A stretch of 52,440 bases of DNA. It comes from Nitrospirota bacterium. GTDB taxonomy: Bacteria; Nitrospirota; Nitrospiria; Nitrospirales; NS-4. Below are positions 20,136 to 27,716 of the stretch, piece after piece. The stretch is taken from positions 1 to 52,440 of the forward strand of contig SCTG01000155.1 in the NCBI GenBank assembly GCA_004298335.1, written 5' to 3'. Positions within the stretch are counted from its first letter, which is position 1, and every line of letters starts with the position of its first letter. The position numbers and the translations under genes are program-made. Below the pieces are notes generated by a model, which saw nothing but the letters and a program-made list of their open reading frames with translations, was not told where the DNA came from and did no database searches.

Positions 20136-20826
20136 GGGCGTATGCGCGTTCGATCTTGGCTTTCCAACGGTCCATGTAGGGAGGGAAGGTCAGCGATTCC
20201 CCGCCTGCCTGGCCCGCTCGTTGGATCTGCACGAGCGCGTACGTTTCGTTGGTCAGCACCCCGTCCTTCTTGAGACGGTCCACAAGAGACGGCCCTCCGG
20301 TTTCAAGCATCCCCGGGTCAAGGCTGAAGGCGCCGTTACGCAGTCTGTTGGAAATTTCTTCTTGCGTCGCGTTGCCGACGAGCAGCATGAGGTACAGCGA
20401 GTACCAGGCCGCCAGATGCTCCCGGCGTGTCTCCTTCGTGATCTCCCGCTCCGGCCAGTAATGTGAAGCATTCATGTACCGATGGGCGAGGCTTTCGAAA
20501 AATTCCGGCACCTTTCCGGCATTCAGGTATCGCCCGTCCGCTTCTTCTTTCAGGATGGAATTCGAGATGATTTCCAGCGCCCAGAGGGAATCCTGGGCCT
20601 TCGGGGCGTTTGTCGAGCCGGGGCGTTCGAGAAGGCTGTCGTTATTCAGGATGTGCTCAGTCAGCGACTCATAGAGGTAGAGCGCGTACTGGTTCGTGAG
20701 GTGCTTGGCGACCGCCGCGAGCGCCCTCTCGACCGCCTTGGGCGGCGCCGGCTTGGCCTGTTCCTGCGCCCATGCCGGCGCGGTGAACAGGAGCAGGGTC
20801 AGCGCGACTGCGATCTGCCGTTTCAC
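20119..20826 (-). CDS. Exported hypothetical protein
   Basis: A 235-residue protein with a clear signal peptide (IAVALTLLLFTAPAWAQ, cut near residue 21). The mature part is helical, with aromatic motifs (LTNQYALYLYESLTEHILN, HRYMNASHYWPERE, AAWYSLYLMLLVG). I do not recognise the family. The start is a GTG overlapping the stop of the upstream gene as GTGA, so translation is probably coupled. Confidence 0.7.
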   Translation of the reverse strand: MKRQIAVALTLLLFTAPAWAQEQAKPAPPKAVERALAAVAKHLTNQYALYLYESLTEHILNNDSLLERPGSTNAPKAQDSLWALEIISNSILKEEADGRYLNAGKVPEFFESLAHRYMNASHYWPEREITKETRREHLAAWYSLYLMLLVGNATQEEISNRLRNGAFSLDPGMLETGGPSLVDRLKKDGVLTNETYALVQIQRAGQAGGESLTFPPYMDRWKAKIERAYALTPAP

Positions 20827-21200
20827 CGGTCTTCTCCCGGAGCGAGCTGGGCCGGGTCCTGCGCGGCCGTCTGCTCCGTGCGCGCAGGGCGGTCCCGTCG
20901 CATGCTGCCGAAGGTGAAGGTGTCCGAAGCCACCGTGTGTTGTTCGCTGATGAGGACCGCGTCGGTCAGCTCATGGATGATGTGGTCCACGACAAGGTCG
21001 ATCTCCGGAAGGCCCTGCACCTCATACCGCCACGCCGTGGCGCCGTCGGCTTCGTCGACGGACTGCTCCACAAGCTCCCAGCGCTCACTGTGGCCCGTCG
21101 CCCGCCGGACGATCGCCGGGAACGCCCCCACGGCCCATCGCTGATTGTCGATCAGGGCCGATGACAGGCTGAACAAAACGGTTCGGCGGGACGGCGCCAT
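20823..21200 (-). CDS. Hypothetical protein
   Basis: A 125-residue protein I cannot assign. The middle (RWELVEQSVDEADGATAWRYEVQGLPEIDLVVDHIIHEL) looks like an ordered alpha/beta domain; the C-terminal 30 residues are polar and probably disordered. The ATG at 21200 is supported by a promoter whose predicted start of transcription is this same A. It is translationally coupled to the downstream exported protein. Confidence 0.6.
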   Translation of the reverse strand: MAPSRRTVLFSLSSALIDNQRWAVGAFPAIVRRATGHSERWELVEQSVDEADGATAWRYEVQGLPEIDLVVDHIIHELTDAVLISEQHTVASDTFTFGSMRRDRPARTEQTAAQDPAQLAPGEDR

Positions 21201-21206
21201 GAACTC

Positions 21207-21235
21207 AGCATACCCGTCCACCCGTAGAGGGTCAA
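21207..21235 (-). promoter_or_regulatory. Promoter for leaderless gene at 21200
   Basis: On the minus strand, TTGACC (21235-21230) and TATGCT (21212-21207) are 17 nt apart, and 6 nt separate the -10 from the ATG at 21200. Confidence 0.6.
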
Positions 21236-21316
21236 TATAAGAGGGGGCCGGCCGGAGCGCCAACCCTATGATCTATATGGACTATTACGAAACCATTCAA
21301 ACAGTGCACTGTATCG

Positions 21317-21345
21317 TTGACCCCGCCGAAGGGGTGTCGTATAAG
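21317..21345 (+). promoter_or_regulatory. Sigma-70-type promoter
   Basis: TTGACC (21317-21322) and TATAAG (21340-21345) are 17 nt apart. The start near 21352 gives a leader of about 29 nt containing GGAGG before the ATG at 21381. Confidence 0.65.
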
Positions 21346-21380
21346 AAGGCGTCCTTGGCGCATCAATCTGGAGGTTGTCT

Positions 21381-21893
21381 ATGCCTGATCAACTCACGGA
21401 ACAAATCAAAAAACTGGACGCGCTCCGCCACATGGAAGACCCCGCGGCCCTGGAAGAATTCGATGAAGAGACCGAACAGCTTCTTCTCCAGCGATTCGGT
21501 GAAGCCACGAGTCACCTGGAAGCCTATGAGCTGGCCATGATGGGTGAAGCCGAGACCATCGTGAACATGCCGCAATCCGCCCAGGAGGACGCGACCCAGG
21601 ATACGTTCCACAAGGGCATCGAGCAGCGGCGGCAGGTGCTGGAAGGCTGTCTGGCGGACCTGGCGATGGTGTCCGTCCAGCCGGCGCCGCGCAAGGTCGC
21701 GGCCGCCCCTGCGGTGAAGCCCCAGGCACAGGGGGCGAAGACGAAGCCCCGCGCCGTGACGAAAGCGAAGAAAACGAAAAAGACGAAGGCCGTGAAGAAG
21801 AAAACGGGCGGGGCCGGAAAATCCGTGAAGAAGAAGCCTGCGAAGAAGAGGCAATCCGCACCGGCGAGAAAAAAGAAAGCCAAGCGCAAATAG
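21381..21893 (+). CDS. Protein with histone H1-like Lys/Ala tail
   Basis: A 170-residue protein in two parts. Residues 1-105 form an acidic helical domain (LTEQIKKLDALRHMEDPAALEEFDEETEQLLLQRFGEATSHLEAYELAMMGEAE). Residues about 110-170 form a strongly basic Lys/Ala/Pro tail (repeats like KAKKTKKTKAVKKKT and KKKPAKKRQ) resembling eukaryotic histone H1 tails and bacterial AlgP/Hc1-type tails. DNA or RNA binding is a reasonable inference. The start is fixed by GGAGG 7 nt upstream and a good promoter. The Rieske protein gene follows 12 nt later. Confidence 0.75.
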   Translation: MPDQLTEQIKKLDALRHMEDPAALEEFDEETEQLLLQRFGEATSHLEAYELAMMGEAETIVNMPQSAQEDATQDTFHKGIEQRRQVLEGCLADLAMVSVQPAPRKVAAAPAVKPQAQGAKTKPRAVTKAKKTKKTKAVKKKTGGAGKSVKKKPAKKRQSAPARKKKAKRK

Positions 21894-21905
21894 CGAGGAG
21901 CCGTT

Positions 21906-22214
21906 ATGCCTACCTATATACGCGTCGCGGGGACGTCGGATGTGGCTGCGGGAGCCGGGATCGTGGCCACCGCCGGCGGCAAGGAATATGCCGTCTTCAA
22001 CCTCGACGGGACCTTCCACGTCATCGATAACACTTGCGTGCACCGCGGAGGCCCGCTGGGCGAAGGCGAGTTGGAAGGCGACACCGTCACCTGCCCGTGG
22101 CACGGCTGGCAGTACAACGTGAAGACCGGCGTCTGCCTGACCAAGGACGGGATCAAGGTCGCGTGCTACGACGTGCAGGTGGAGGGCGGGGACATCAAGA
22201 TCGCCCTCCCGTGA
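21906..22214 (+). CDS. Rieske [2Fe-2S] ferredoxin-like protein
   Basis: A 102-residue stand-alone Rieske protein. The two cluster-binding boxes are complete: CVHRGG (Cys44, His46) and CPWHGW (Cys63, His66), 16 residues apart between the cysteines, as in biphenyl dioxygenase ferredoxins and NirD. No signal peptide, so cytoplasmic. The partner is unknown: no oxygenase or nitrite reductase gene is adjacent. It is cotranscribed with the H1-like protein gene (12-nt gap, GAGGAG ribosome site). Confidence 0.9.
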   Translation: MPTYIRVAGTSDVAAGAGIVATAGGKEYAVFNLDGTFHVIDNTCVHRGGPLGEGELEGDTVTCPWHGWQYNVKTGVCLTKDGIKVACYDVQVEGGDIKIALP

Positions 22215-22226
22215 AGGGCGCGCCCC

Positions 22227-22787
22227 TTAACGAAGATCCCAGACCACCTCGTAGTCGTCGTGCATGAGCGCGACGATGTGGTCCTGAAAACGGAAATGCT
22301 TCACGGGCCAGAGGTGGGCCCCATAGTCCACGATCAGGTAGTCCCTGCCGAGGAGCGCGTGGATCTTGGCCTTCCTGAGATGTGACAGGCCGACGCCGGC
22401 GGTCTTCAGCACCGCCTCCTTGGCCGTCCAGTAACGGAAGAACGTCTCCCAGCTTCGCTCCGCCAGCGCCCATTCGGCGGCGCCGGCGACATACCCATAC
22501 AACTCCTCGTTCCGCGGCCGGATCTCCTCGATGTCGATGCCGATGGGGGACGGCCCCACGACGGCCGCGACGAACCTCGATTTGTGGGACAGGGACCAGT
22601 GGGTGTTGTCGAACGGAACGGGGGCGCCGCGCGCGTCCGTCGTGAGCGGGCCGAGGGGGACGCCGCTCGCCTCACAGCTGAGGGCCAGCGCTTCGCGCGC
22701 CCGCCGGCTTTGCGCCAGGACGCGCGCCCGCCCGCGCAGGCGCTGGTCCTCGGGCGAGATCGGCAGGATGACGGCGTGCAGCTTCAT
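22227..22787 (-). CDS. 4'-phosphopantetheinyl transferase (Sfp type)
   Basis: A 186-residue Sfp-type PPTase that moves phosphopantetheine from CoA to a serine of carrier proteins. The signature motifs are present: GIDIEEI (Asp85, Glu87, magnesium ligands) and the FFRYWTAKEAVLK motif (Trp120, Lys123, Glu124), plus THWSLSHK near residue 63. I chose ATG 22787; the frame runs 32 residues further upstream across the divergent promoter. It is an obvious candidate to activate the acyl carrier protein encoded 8 kb away in the ole/fatty-acid operon, though it may serve the general ACP as well. Confidence 0.9.
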   Translation of the reverse strand: MKLHAVILPISPEDQRLRGRARVLAQSRRAREALALSCEASGVPLGPLTTDARGAPVPFDNTHWSLSHKSRFVAAVVGPSPIGIDIEEIRPRNEELYGYVAGAAEWALAERSWETFFRYWTAKEAVLKTAGVGLSHLRKAKIHALLGRDYLIVDYGAHLWPVKHFRFQDHIVALMHDDYEVVWDLR

Positions 22788-22808
22788 GGCGCGCAATCTT
22801 ATCACCTC

Positions 22809-22844
22809 GGCAATTTGCTTTACCAATTCGGCAAGGCTAGAATC
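22809..22844 (+). promoter_or_regulatory. Promoter of FKBP gene, near-copy of the one at 36876
   Basis: TTGCTT (22815-22820) and TAGAAT (22838-22843) are 17 nt apart. The 36 nt at 22809-22844 match 36876-36911 at 29 positions, including most of the spacer next to the -10 (GGCA-GGC before TAGAATC). Confidence 0.7.
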
Positions 22845-22873
22845 CCAGCCCTGGCCAGGAAAGGAAAACGGCG

Positions 22874-23398
22874 ATGAAGGCATTGCGACTGGGCGCGATG
22901 GCGGCGTTGGTCGTGGGCGTGACGGGGCTCGGCGGCACCGCCTGCGCGGAGAAGGCCCTGCAGGTCGGGGATGGGATGAAAGTGACCATGGAGTATACCC
23001 TGACGCTGCCGGACAAGACGGTCGTGGACAGCACCGCCGGCCAGGCGCCGTTCTCCTACACGCAGGGCAGGCAGGAGATCATCCCCGGCCTGGAGAAGGC
23101 CCTGATCGGCATGAAAGCCGGCGAGAAGAAGCGCGTCATGGTTCCGGCGGCGGACGGGTACGGGCTGTACGACGAAAAGAAAAAAGTCGCCGTGCCGAAG
23201 AAGAACGTGCCGCCCGAGGCCAAGGTGGGCACCAGGCTCCGCGCGGCGAACGGGATGGAGGCCAGGGTGGTCGAACTGAAAGGCGACTCGGTGGTCGTCG
23301 ATACCAATCATCCCCTCGCCGGGAAGGATCTCACGTTCGACGTCAACATCATCAAGGTGGAGGCGCAGCCGAAGGCCGCCAAGCCGTCCAAGCCGTGA
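22874..23398 (+). CDS. Exported SlyD-like FKBP peptidyl-prolyl isomerase
   Basis: A 174-residue FKBP-type prolyl isomerase of the SlyD class: the FKBP core is split by an insert-in-flap (VMVPAADGYGLYDEKKKVAVPKKNVPPEAKVGTRL), and the ends EYTLTLPDKTVVDST...FSYTQGRQEIIPGLEKALIGMKAGEKK and DTNHPLAGKDLTFDVNI are typical. Unlike E. coli SlyD it has a signal peptide (about 1-25) and no His-rich tail, so it should act as a periplasmic folding catalyst or chaperone. It has its own promoter and an AGGAAAA ribosome site. The cyclic-nucleotide-binding gene follows by 38 nt. Confidence 0.9.
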   Translation: MKALRLGAMAALVVGVTGLGGTACAEKALQVGDGMKVTMEYTLTLPDKTVVDSTAGQAPFSYTQGRQEIIPGLEKALIGMKAGEKKRVMVPAADGYGLYDEKKKVAVPKKNVPPEAKVGTRLRAANGMEARVVELKGDSVVVDTNHPLAGKDLTFDVNIIKVEAQPKAAKPSKP

Positions 23399-23436
23399 CG
23401 GGGGCGTGGCAATGACGCCGGGCTGAAGGAACGGGC

Positions 23437-23889
23437 ATGCAGGCGCTGGACATCCTGGAAGAAGTCTCGATCTTCGCCGACTTGAGCATGGACGAGCTGG
23501 CCTTGATCGTACCGCTGGCCGTCATGAAGGAGGGCAAGGCCGGAGACTTCCTCATCCAGGAAGGCGAATGCGTTGAAAGCGTCTACATCCTGCTCGCCGG
23601 GACCGCCACCGTCATGAAAACGCGAACCGATGGGAAAAAGGTTGCCATCGACGAGGTCGGGAAGGACGACCTTCTCGGCGAGGTGACGTTCTTCAAGAAC
23701 ACCCCCGCGTCCGCGTCGGTGCAGGCAACCGCGCCGTTCAGGGCCCTGCAGTTCAATCAAAAGGAATTCCATCGGCTGCTGGACGACAATCCGCCGCTGG
23801 GCCTCAAGATCTACAAAAAGTTTTCCCGCGTCCTGAGCGTGCGCATCAAGAAGCGCCTCGCCCAGCTCATCGAGTACCTGCCGGCGTAG
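23437..23889 (+). CDS. Stand-alone cyclic nucleotide-binding domain protein
   Basis: A 150-residue protein consisting only of a CAP-type cyclic nucleotide-binding fold (SIFADLSMDELALIVPL, KAGDFLIQEGECVESVYILLAGTATVM, DDLLGEVTFFKNTPASASV). There is no helix-turn-helix. In the phosphate-binding cassette, Gly81 and Glu82 are kept, but the usually invariant Arg before Ser/Ala-x-Val is Ala91 (P-A-S-A-S-V). Binding of cAMP may therefore be weak, altered or absent. It lies 9 nt before an adenylate cyclase gene, suggesting a shared signalling unit. Confidence 0.88.
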   Translation: MQALDILEEVSIFADLSMDELALIVPLAVMKEGKAGDFLIQEGECVESVYILLAGTATVMKTRTDGKKVAIDEVGKDDLLGEVTFFKNTPASASVQATAPFRALQFNQKEFHRLLDDNPPLGLKIYKKFSRVLSVRIKKRLAQLIEYLPA

Positions 23890-23898
23890 TCGCGTCTG

Positions 23899-25674
23899 AT
23901 GGACCTTCTTTCCAAAACCGACGGGCGCAGGGACGAACCGGCGCCCCGGGTATCGCGTCCGATCAGCGTCAAAATTTTCGGCATTGCGCTGGCCCTCTTG
24001 GCGCTGATGGCGATCGTCAGTGGCCTCTCTCAGCGGAACCTGCGCCAGGTGAAGAACGAAGTGGAGGCCCTGGCGGAGTACTACATCCCCCTGTCGCATC
24101 TCGTGAGCCAGATGGAAATTGACGTGCGATCGCAGATCATCCATCTCGAGCGGCTGATCCTGCTGCAGCAGTTCCAGCAGGTGGACACGGCCGCGCTCAA
24201 GCAGGAAAAAAGCCTCTACGATGAGAAGGGGAAGAACGTTGACGAGGAAGTCGCGGCGGCGTTGAAGTTAGTGGCGGAAGCGGCGGTGTCCGCCACAGCG
24301 CAATTCGACAAGCTGGAACTCGCCCGTCTCGAGCCACAGATCAGGGACGTTCAACGCGCGCATCACCACCTTCAAGCGTCCGTGCTGGATTTTCTTTCCG
24401 AAGTCAAACACGGCAATCCGCAGGCTGTCCACGTCCTGCATAAGGTCATCGTTGAAGAACGACAGAATTTCGATTCTGAAATTCAGGGAGTGCGGCGCCA
24501 ACTGCAGAAATTCACGGAAGGCGCTGCCGTGCGGGCAAAGGGGCTGGAGCAGGAGGCGCTGCGACTCAACTGGAGCCTCACGATCGTGGCCGGCGTGCTC
24601 GGACTGCTGATTGCGTCCGTCCTGACCCGGAATCTCGTCAAGCCCATCAGCCAGCTTCTTCAGGGCACCAGGTCCGTCGAACAAGGCGATTTGGATATCC
24701 AGATACGGGTCACCTCGGCGGATGAGATCGCGGCCCTCACGGAGTCGTTCAACAGGATGGTGACGGAGTTGAAACAGAAGGAGCTGATCAAAGAAACCTT
24801 CGGCAAGTACGTGGACCCCCGGATCGTCAAAGGGCTTCTCGAGGACCAGCAATTTTCCAAGGAAGGCGAGAAGCGGATCGTGACGGTCTTCTTTTCCGAC
24901 CTTGAGGGGTTCACTTCGATCTGCGAGGGCTTGACCCCAGGCGGCGTCGTGCGTGTCCTCAACCAGTACTTTACCCTCATGTCCGAACCCATCCGCGACT
25001 GCGGCGGCATTATCGACAAGTACATCGGCGATGCGATCATGGCTTTCTGGGGGCCGCCGTTCACGAGTGAGCGGGAGCATCCGGCACTGGCCTGTTACGC
25101 CGCTCTCGAGCAGTTCGCCAAGCTCGAGCAGTTCCGGCTGATGCTGCCCGACATCATGGGATTGCGGCGCGGCCTGCCCCGCATCAACGTCCGCATCGGG
25201 CTCGCCACGGGCGAAGTCACGGTCGGCAATATCGGGTCGGAATACTCGAAGGGGTACACCGTCATCGGCGACACCGTCAATCTGGCGTCGCGGTTGGAGA
25301 CGGCCAATAAACAGTACGGCACGAACCTCCTGATCAGCGAAGAGACCTGGCGGATGGCGAAGGACGCGGTGGAGACGCGGGAATTGGACTGCATCCGCGT
25401 TGTGGGGAAGGCGGAGCCCATCCGGGTGTTCGAGCTGCTGGCGAAAAAAGCGCAGGCGGCGCCGGCCGTCCTGGAATTGCGGGATCGCTTCGAGGAAAGT
25501 CTCAAAGCGTATCGGCGCCGTGACTGGACTCAGGCGGAGAGCGGCTTTCAGGGGTGTCTGGCGGTCAATCCGAACGACGCGCCGTCAAAACTGTTCCTCT
25601 CCCGCTTGAACCATCTCCGCGAGCACCCGCCCGCCGCCGACTGGGACGGCGCCTGGAGCCTGTCGGAGAAGTAG
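23899..25674 (+). CDS. HAMP domain class III adenylate cyclase
   Basis: A 591-residue membrane receptor cyclase. TM1 (about 24-44), a helical periplasmic sensor of about 180 residues (four-helix-bundle look, as in chemoreceptors), TM2 (about 228-247), HAMP (about 248-300, VKPISQLLQGTRSVEQGDL...DEIAALTESFNRM), and cyclase domain (about 327-510). Catalytic residues are intact: FFSDLEGFT, IIDKYIGDAIM (Lys for adenine) and VIGDTVNLASRLE. The C-terminal tail (YRRRDWTQAESGF...AADWDGAWSL) matches that of the CHASE2 cyclase upstream in this window. Its product cAMP could act on the adjacent binding-domain protein, whose cassette is however atypical. Confidence 0.92.
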   Translation: MDLLSKTDGRRDEPAPRVSRPISVKIFGIALALLALMAIVSGLSQRNLRQVKNEVEALAEYYIPLSHLVSQMEIDVRSQIIHLERLILLQQFQQVDTAALKQEKSLYDEKGKNVDEEVAAALKLVAEAAVSATAQFDKLELARLEPQIRDVQRAHHHLQASVLDFLSEVKHGNPQAVHVLHKVIVEERQNFDSEIQGVRRQLQKFTEGAAVRAKGLEQEALRLNWSLTIVAGVLGLLIASVLTRNLVKPISQLLQGTRSVEQGDLDIQIRVTSADEIAALTESFNRMVTELKQKELIKETFGKYVDPRIVKGLLEDQQFSKEGEKRIVTVFFSDLEGFTSICEGLTPGGVVRVLNQYFTLMSEPIRDCGGIIDKYIGDAIMAFWGPPFTSEREHPALACYAALEQFAKLEQFRLMLPDIMGLRRGLPRINVRIGLATGEVTVGNIGSEYSKGYTVIGDTVNLASRLETANKQYGTNLLISEETWRMAKDAVETRELDCIRVVGKAEPIRVFELLAKKAQAAPAVLELRDRFEESLKAYRRRDWTQAESGFQGCLAVNPNDAPSKLFLSRLNHLREHPPAADWDGAWSLSEK

Positions 25675-25703
25675 CAAGCAAGGCGGCAGAACCCGCTCTT
25701 AGA

Positions 25704-26507
25704 TCACTCCGGCTTCATCGCGCGGCGCATGATGTCCTTGTCGAAGTAGTTCACGGACATGCCGGCGTCGAGGACGATCCCCTGGGCGTTGATGCCGGCC
25801 GAGCGCTCGCTCAACAGGAAGGCCGCCGCGTTGGCGACCTCCTGCGTCGTCACCCCCTTCTTCCGCAGCGTCAGCCGCTCCGCGTAGAGGTAGTAGTCCG
25901 CATAGCCGGGAATGCCGGCCGAGGCCGACGTCTTGAGCAGACCCGGGTTCACCGAATTGAAACGGACGGTGGAGAACGCGCTGAAGGACTTGGCCAGGAA
26001 GCAGATCGTCGAGTCCAGCGCCGCCTTCACCGGGCCCATGATGCCGTAGCTCTCGGCCGCCATTTTGGTCGTCGAGATGGAGACCGCCACGACGGAGGCG
26101 TCCGGCGCCAGGAGAGCCTTGAACGCGTTCGCGACGGCGATGAGCGAATAACACGAGATGTCCACCGACTGGAGAAACGTCTTGCGGGGCGTTTCGTGGA
26201 ACGGCTTGAGGGGCCCTTCGTAGTCGGCGAAGGCGATCGAGTGGACGAGCCCGTGAATCGCCGGGTGGGCCCGGCCGATGTCGCGGGCCGCGGCCAGGAT
26301 CTCCTCCTCCCGCGCCACGTCGCAGACGTGCAACTCCGCCTTCGGCAGCAGCTTCGCGACGCCGTCTCGGCGCTCCTTCGACCGCACGACATAGACGACC
26401 GTCGCGCCCTCCGCTTCCAGCACCTGGCCGATGTGGTAGGCGACGCTCTTCTTGTTCGCCACGCCGAAGACGACGATCGTTTTTCCTGCCAGGCCGAGAA
26501 AGCTCAC
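25704..26507 (-). CDS. FabI-like enoyl-ACP reductase (SDR)
   Basis: A 267-residue short-chain dehydrogenase of the FabI group: nucleotide-binding [18 protein letters not shown] with the FabI-specific spacing, [12 protein letters not shown], and YGIMGPVK with Tyr154 and Lys161. FabI reduces the enoyl double bond at the last step of each elongation cycle using NAD(P)H. The position of E. coli FabI Tyr146 is Ile here ([11 protein letters not shown] precedes Tyr154 instead of S-Y-L-G...), so it is a divergent member. Start is GTG at 26507, overlapping the FabZ-like stop by GTGA. Last gene of the ole/fatty-acid operon, so probably dedicated to that pathway rather than to housekeeping lipid synthesis. 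Confidence 0.85.
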   Translation of the reverse strand: MSFLGLAGKTIVVFGVANKKSVAYHIGQVLEAEGATVVYVVRSKERRDGVAKLLPKAELHVCDVAREEEILAAARDIGRAHPAIHGLVHSIAFADYEGPLKPFHETPRKTFLQSVDISCYSLIAVANAFKALLAPDASVVAVSISTTKMAAESYGIMGPVKAALDSTICFLAKSFSAFSTVRFNSVNPGLLKTSASAGIPGYADYYLYAERLTLRKKGVTTQEVANAAAFLLSERSAGINAQGIVLDAGMSVNYFDKDIMRRAMKPE

Positions 26508-26965
26508 GCCGGGTTCCTCATATTCGAGCCGTCGCCGACGTCCGCCATGCCGACGATGAATTCCGCGCGCAGCACGTTCTGGCCGTCCACGCTGACCGAG
26601 CCCTTCATGACCAGCGCGCCCATGATCTCTTCCACGATCTCCGCCTCGATCACCAATTTGGCGCCGGGAAAGACGGGCCGCCGGAAGCGGGCGTTCTGGA
26701 TCTTGCTGAGCACCGGCACCTTCTTCGGATCGAGCCGGCCGCGGCCGAACAGGAGCGCGGCGCCCGCCTGGAACACGCACTCGCAGATCAGGACGCCCGG
26801 CATGATGGGCTGGCCGGGGTAGTGGCCCGCCAGGTACGGTTCGTCCGGGCGCAGCGTCTTGACGGCCTTGATGCGGCGGTCGTCCCGCTCGAGGACCTCG
26901 TCGAGAAACAGGAAAGGCGGCCGGTGGGGGACCAGCGCCAGCACCTCGTCCGTCCGGGCCGTCAC
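26504..26965 (-). CDS. FabZ-like 3-hydroxyacyl-ACP dehydratase
   Basis: A 153-residue hot-dog-fold dehydratase. The FabZ active-site region is complete: [12 protein letters not shown], then [17 protein letters not shown] with catalytic His48 and Glu62. It removes water from 3-hydroxyacyl-ACP to give the trans-2-enoyl thioester. Length matches FabZ. It sits 1 nt after the FabG-like gene and overlaps the FabI-like gene, completing a reduce-dehydrate-reduce cassette with the ketosynthase and ACP upstream. Confidence 0.9.
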   Translation of the reverse strand: MTARTDEVLALVPHRPPFLFLDEVLERDDRRIKAVKTLRPDEPYLAGHYPGQPIMPGVLICECVFQAGAALLFGRGRLDPKKVPVLSKIQNARFRRPVFPGAKLVIEAEIVEEIMGALVMKGSVSVDGQNVLRAEFIVGMADVGDGSNMRNPA

Positions 26966-26966
26966 G

Positions 26967-27716
26967 TTACAGGCCTCCGTCCACGGACAGCACCGAGCCG
27001 GTGATGTAGCCCGCCTCGCGGGAGGCGAGGAACAGCACGCAGCAGGCGACGTCGTCGGGCGTCCCGAAGCGCTTGAGCGGGATCGACGCCAGGTAGTCCT
27101 TGCGGAGTTTCTCCGGCAGGTCCGCGACGAACTCCGTGTCGATGAAGCCCGGCGACACGCAGTTCACCGTGATCCCCCGCGAGGCGACTTCCTTCGACAG
27201 CGAGCGCGTCATCGCGATCTGCCCGGCCTTGGAGGCGGAGTAGTTCGCCTGGCCCTCGAACCCGAAGCGGCCCGCCGGCGACGTGATCGTGACGATGCGG
27301 CCGTAGCGGTTTGGCATGAACCGGTGCACGGCCAGCTTGGACATGTTGAAGGCGCCGGTCAGGTTGACGTCCAGGACCTGCCGCCAGTCCTCCGGTTTCA
27401 TCATCGCCAGGACGGCGTCCTTGCGGATGCCGGAGTTGTTGACCAGGATGGAGAAGCCCTTGTGCTCCGCGTCGAGGTCCTTGTAGAAGGCCTCGACCTG
27501 CGCGTAGTCGGCGACGTCGAACTTGCGGAGGTGCAGCCCCTTGGCGGCGGGCCCCAGGGACGCCTTGAACGCCTCCGACGCGGCGTCGTTCGCGGCGTAG
27601 GTGGCCACGACCGTCGCGCCCGCCTCGAGGAAGTGCCGGGAGATGGCCCGGCCGATGCCGCGGGTGCCCCCCGTGACGACGGCGGTCTGGTCGCGGAAGT
27701 CAAACACGCGATTCAC
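26967..27716 (-). CDS. FabG-like 3-oxoacyl-ACP reductase (SDR)
   Basis: A 249-residue classical SDR. Cofactor site [16 protein letters not shown] motif (93-96), and catalytic Asn118, Ser146, Tyr159, Lys163 ([20 protein letters not shown]) are all present; the C-terminus ends [14 protein letters not shown], as in FabG. It reduces 3-oxoacyl-ACP with NADPH. Its start overlaps the preceding FAD oxidoreductase gene by 17 nt. In this operon it would follow the dedicated ketosynthase. Confidence 0.92.
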   Translation of the reverse strand: MNRVFDFRDQTAVVTGGTRGIGRAISRHFLEAGATVVATYAANDAASEAFKASLGPAAKGLHLRKFDVADYAQVEAFYKDLDAEHKGFSILVNNSGIRKDAVLAMMKPEDWRQVLDVNLTGAFNMSKLAVHRFMPNRYGRIVTITSPAGRFGFEGQANYSASKAGQIAMTRSLSKEVASRGITVNCVSPGFIDTEFVADLPEKLRKDYLASIPLKRFGTPDDVACCVLFLASREAGYITGSVLSVDGGL

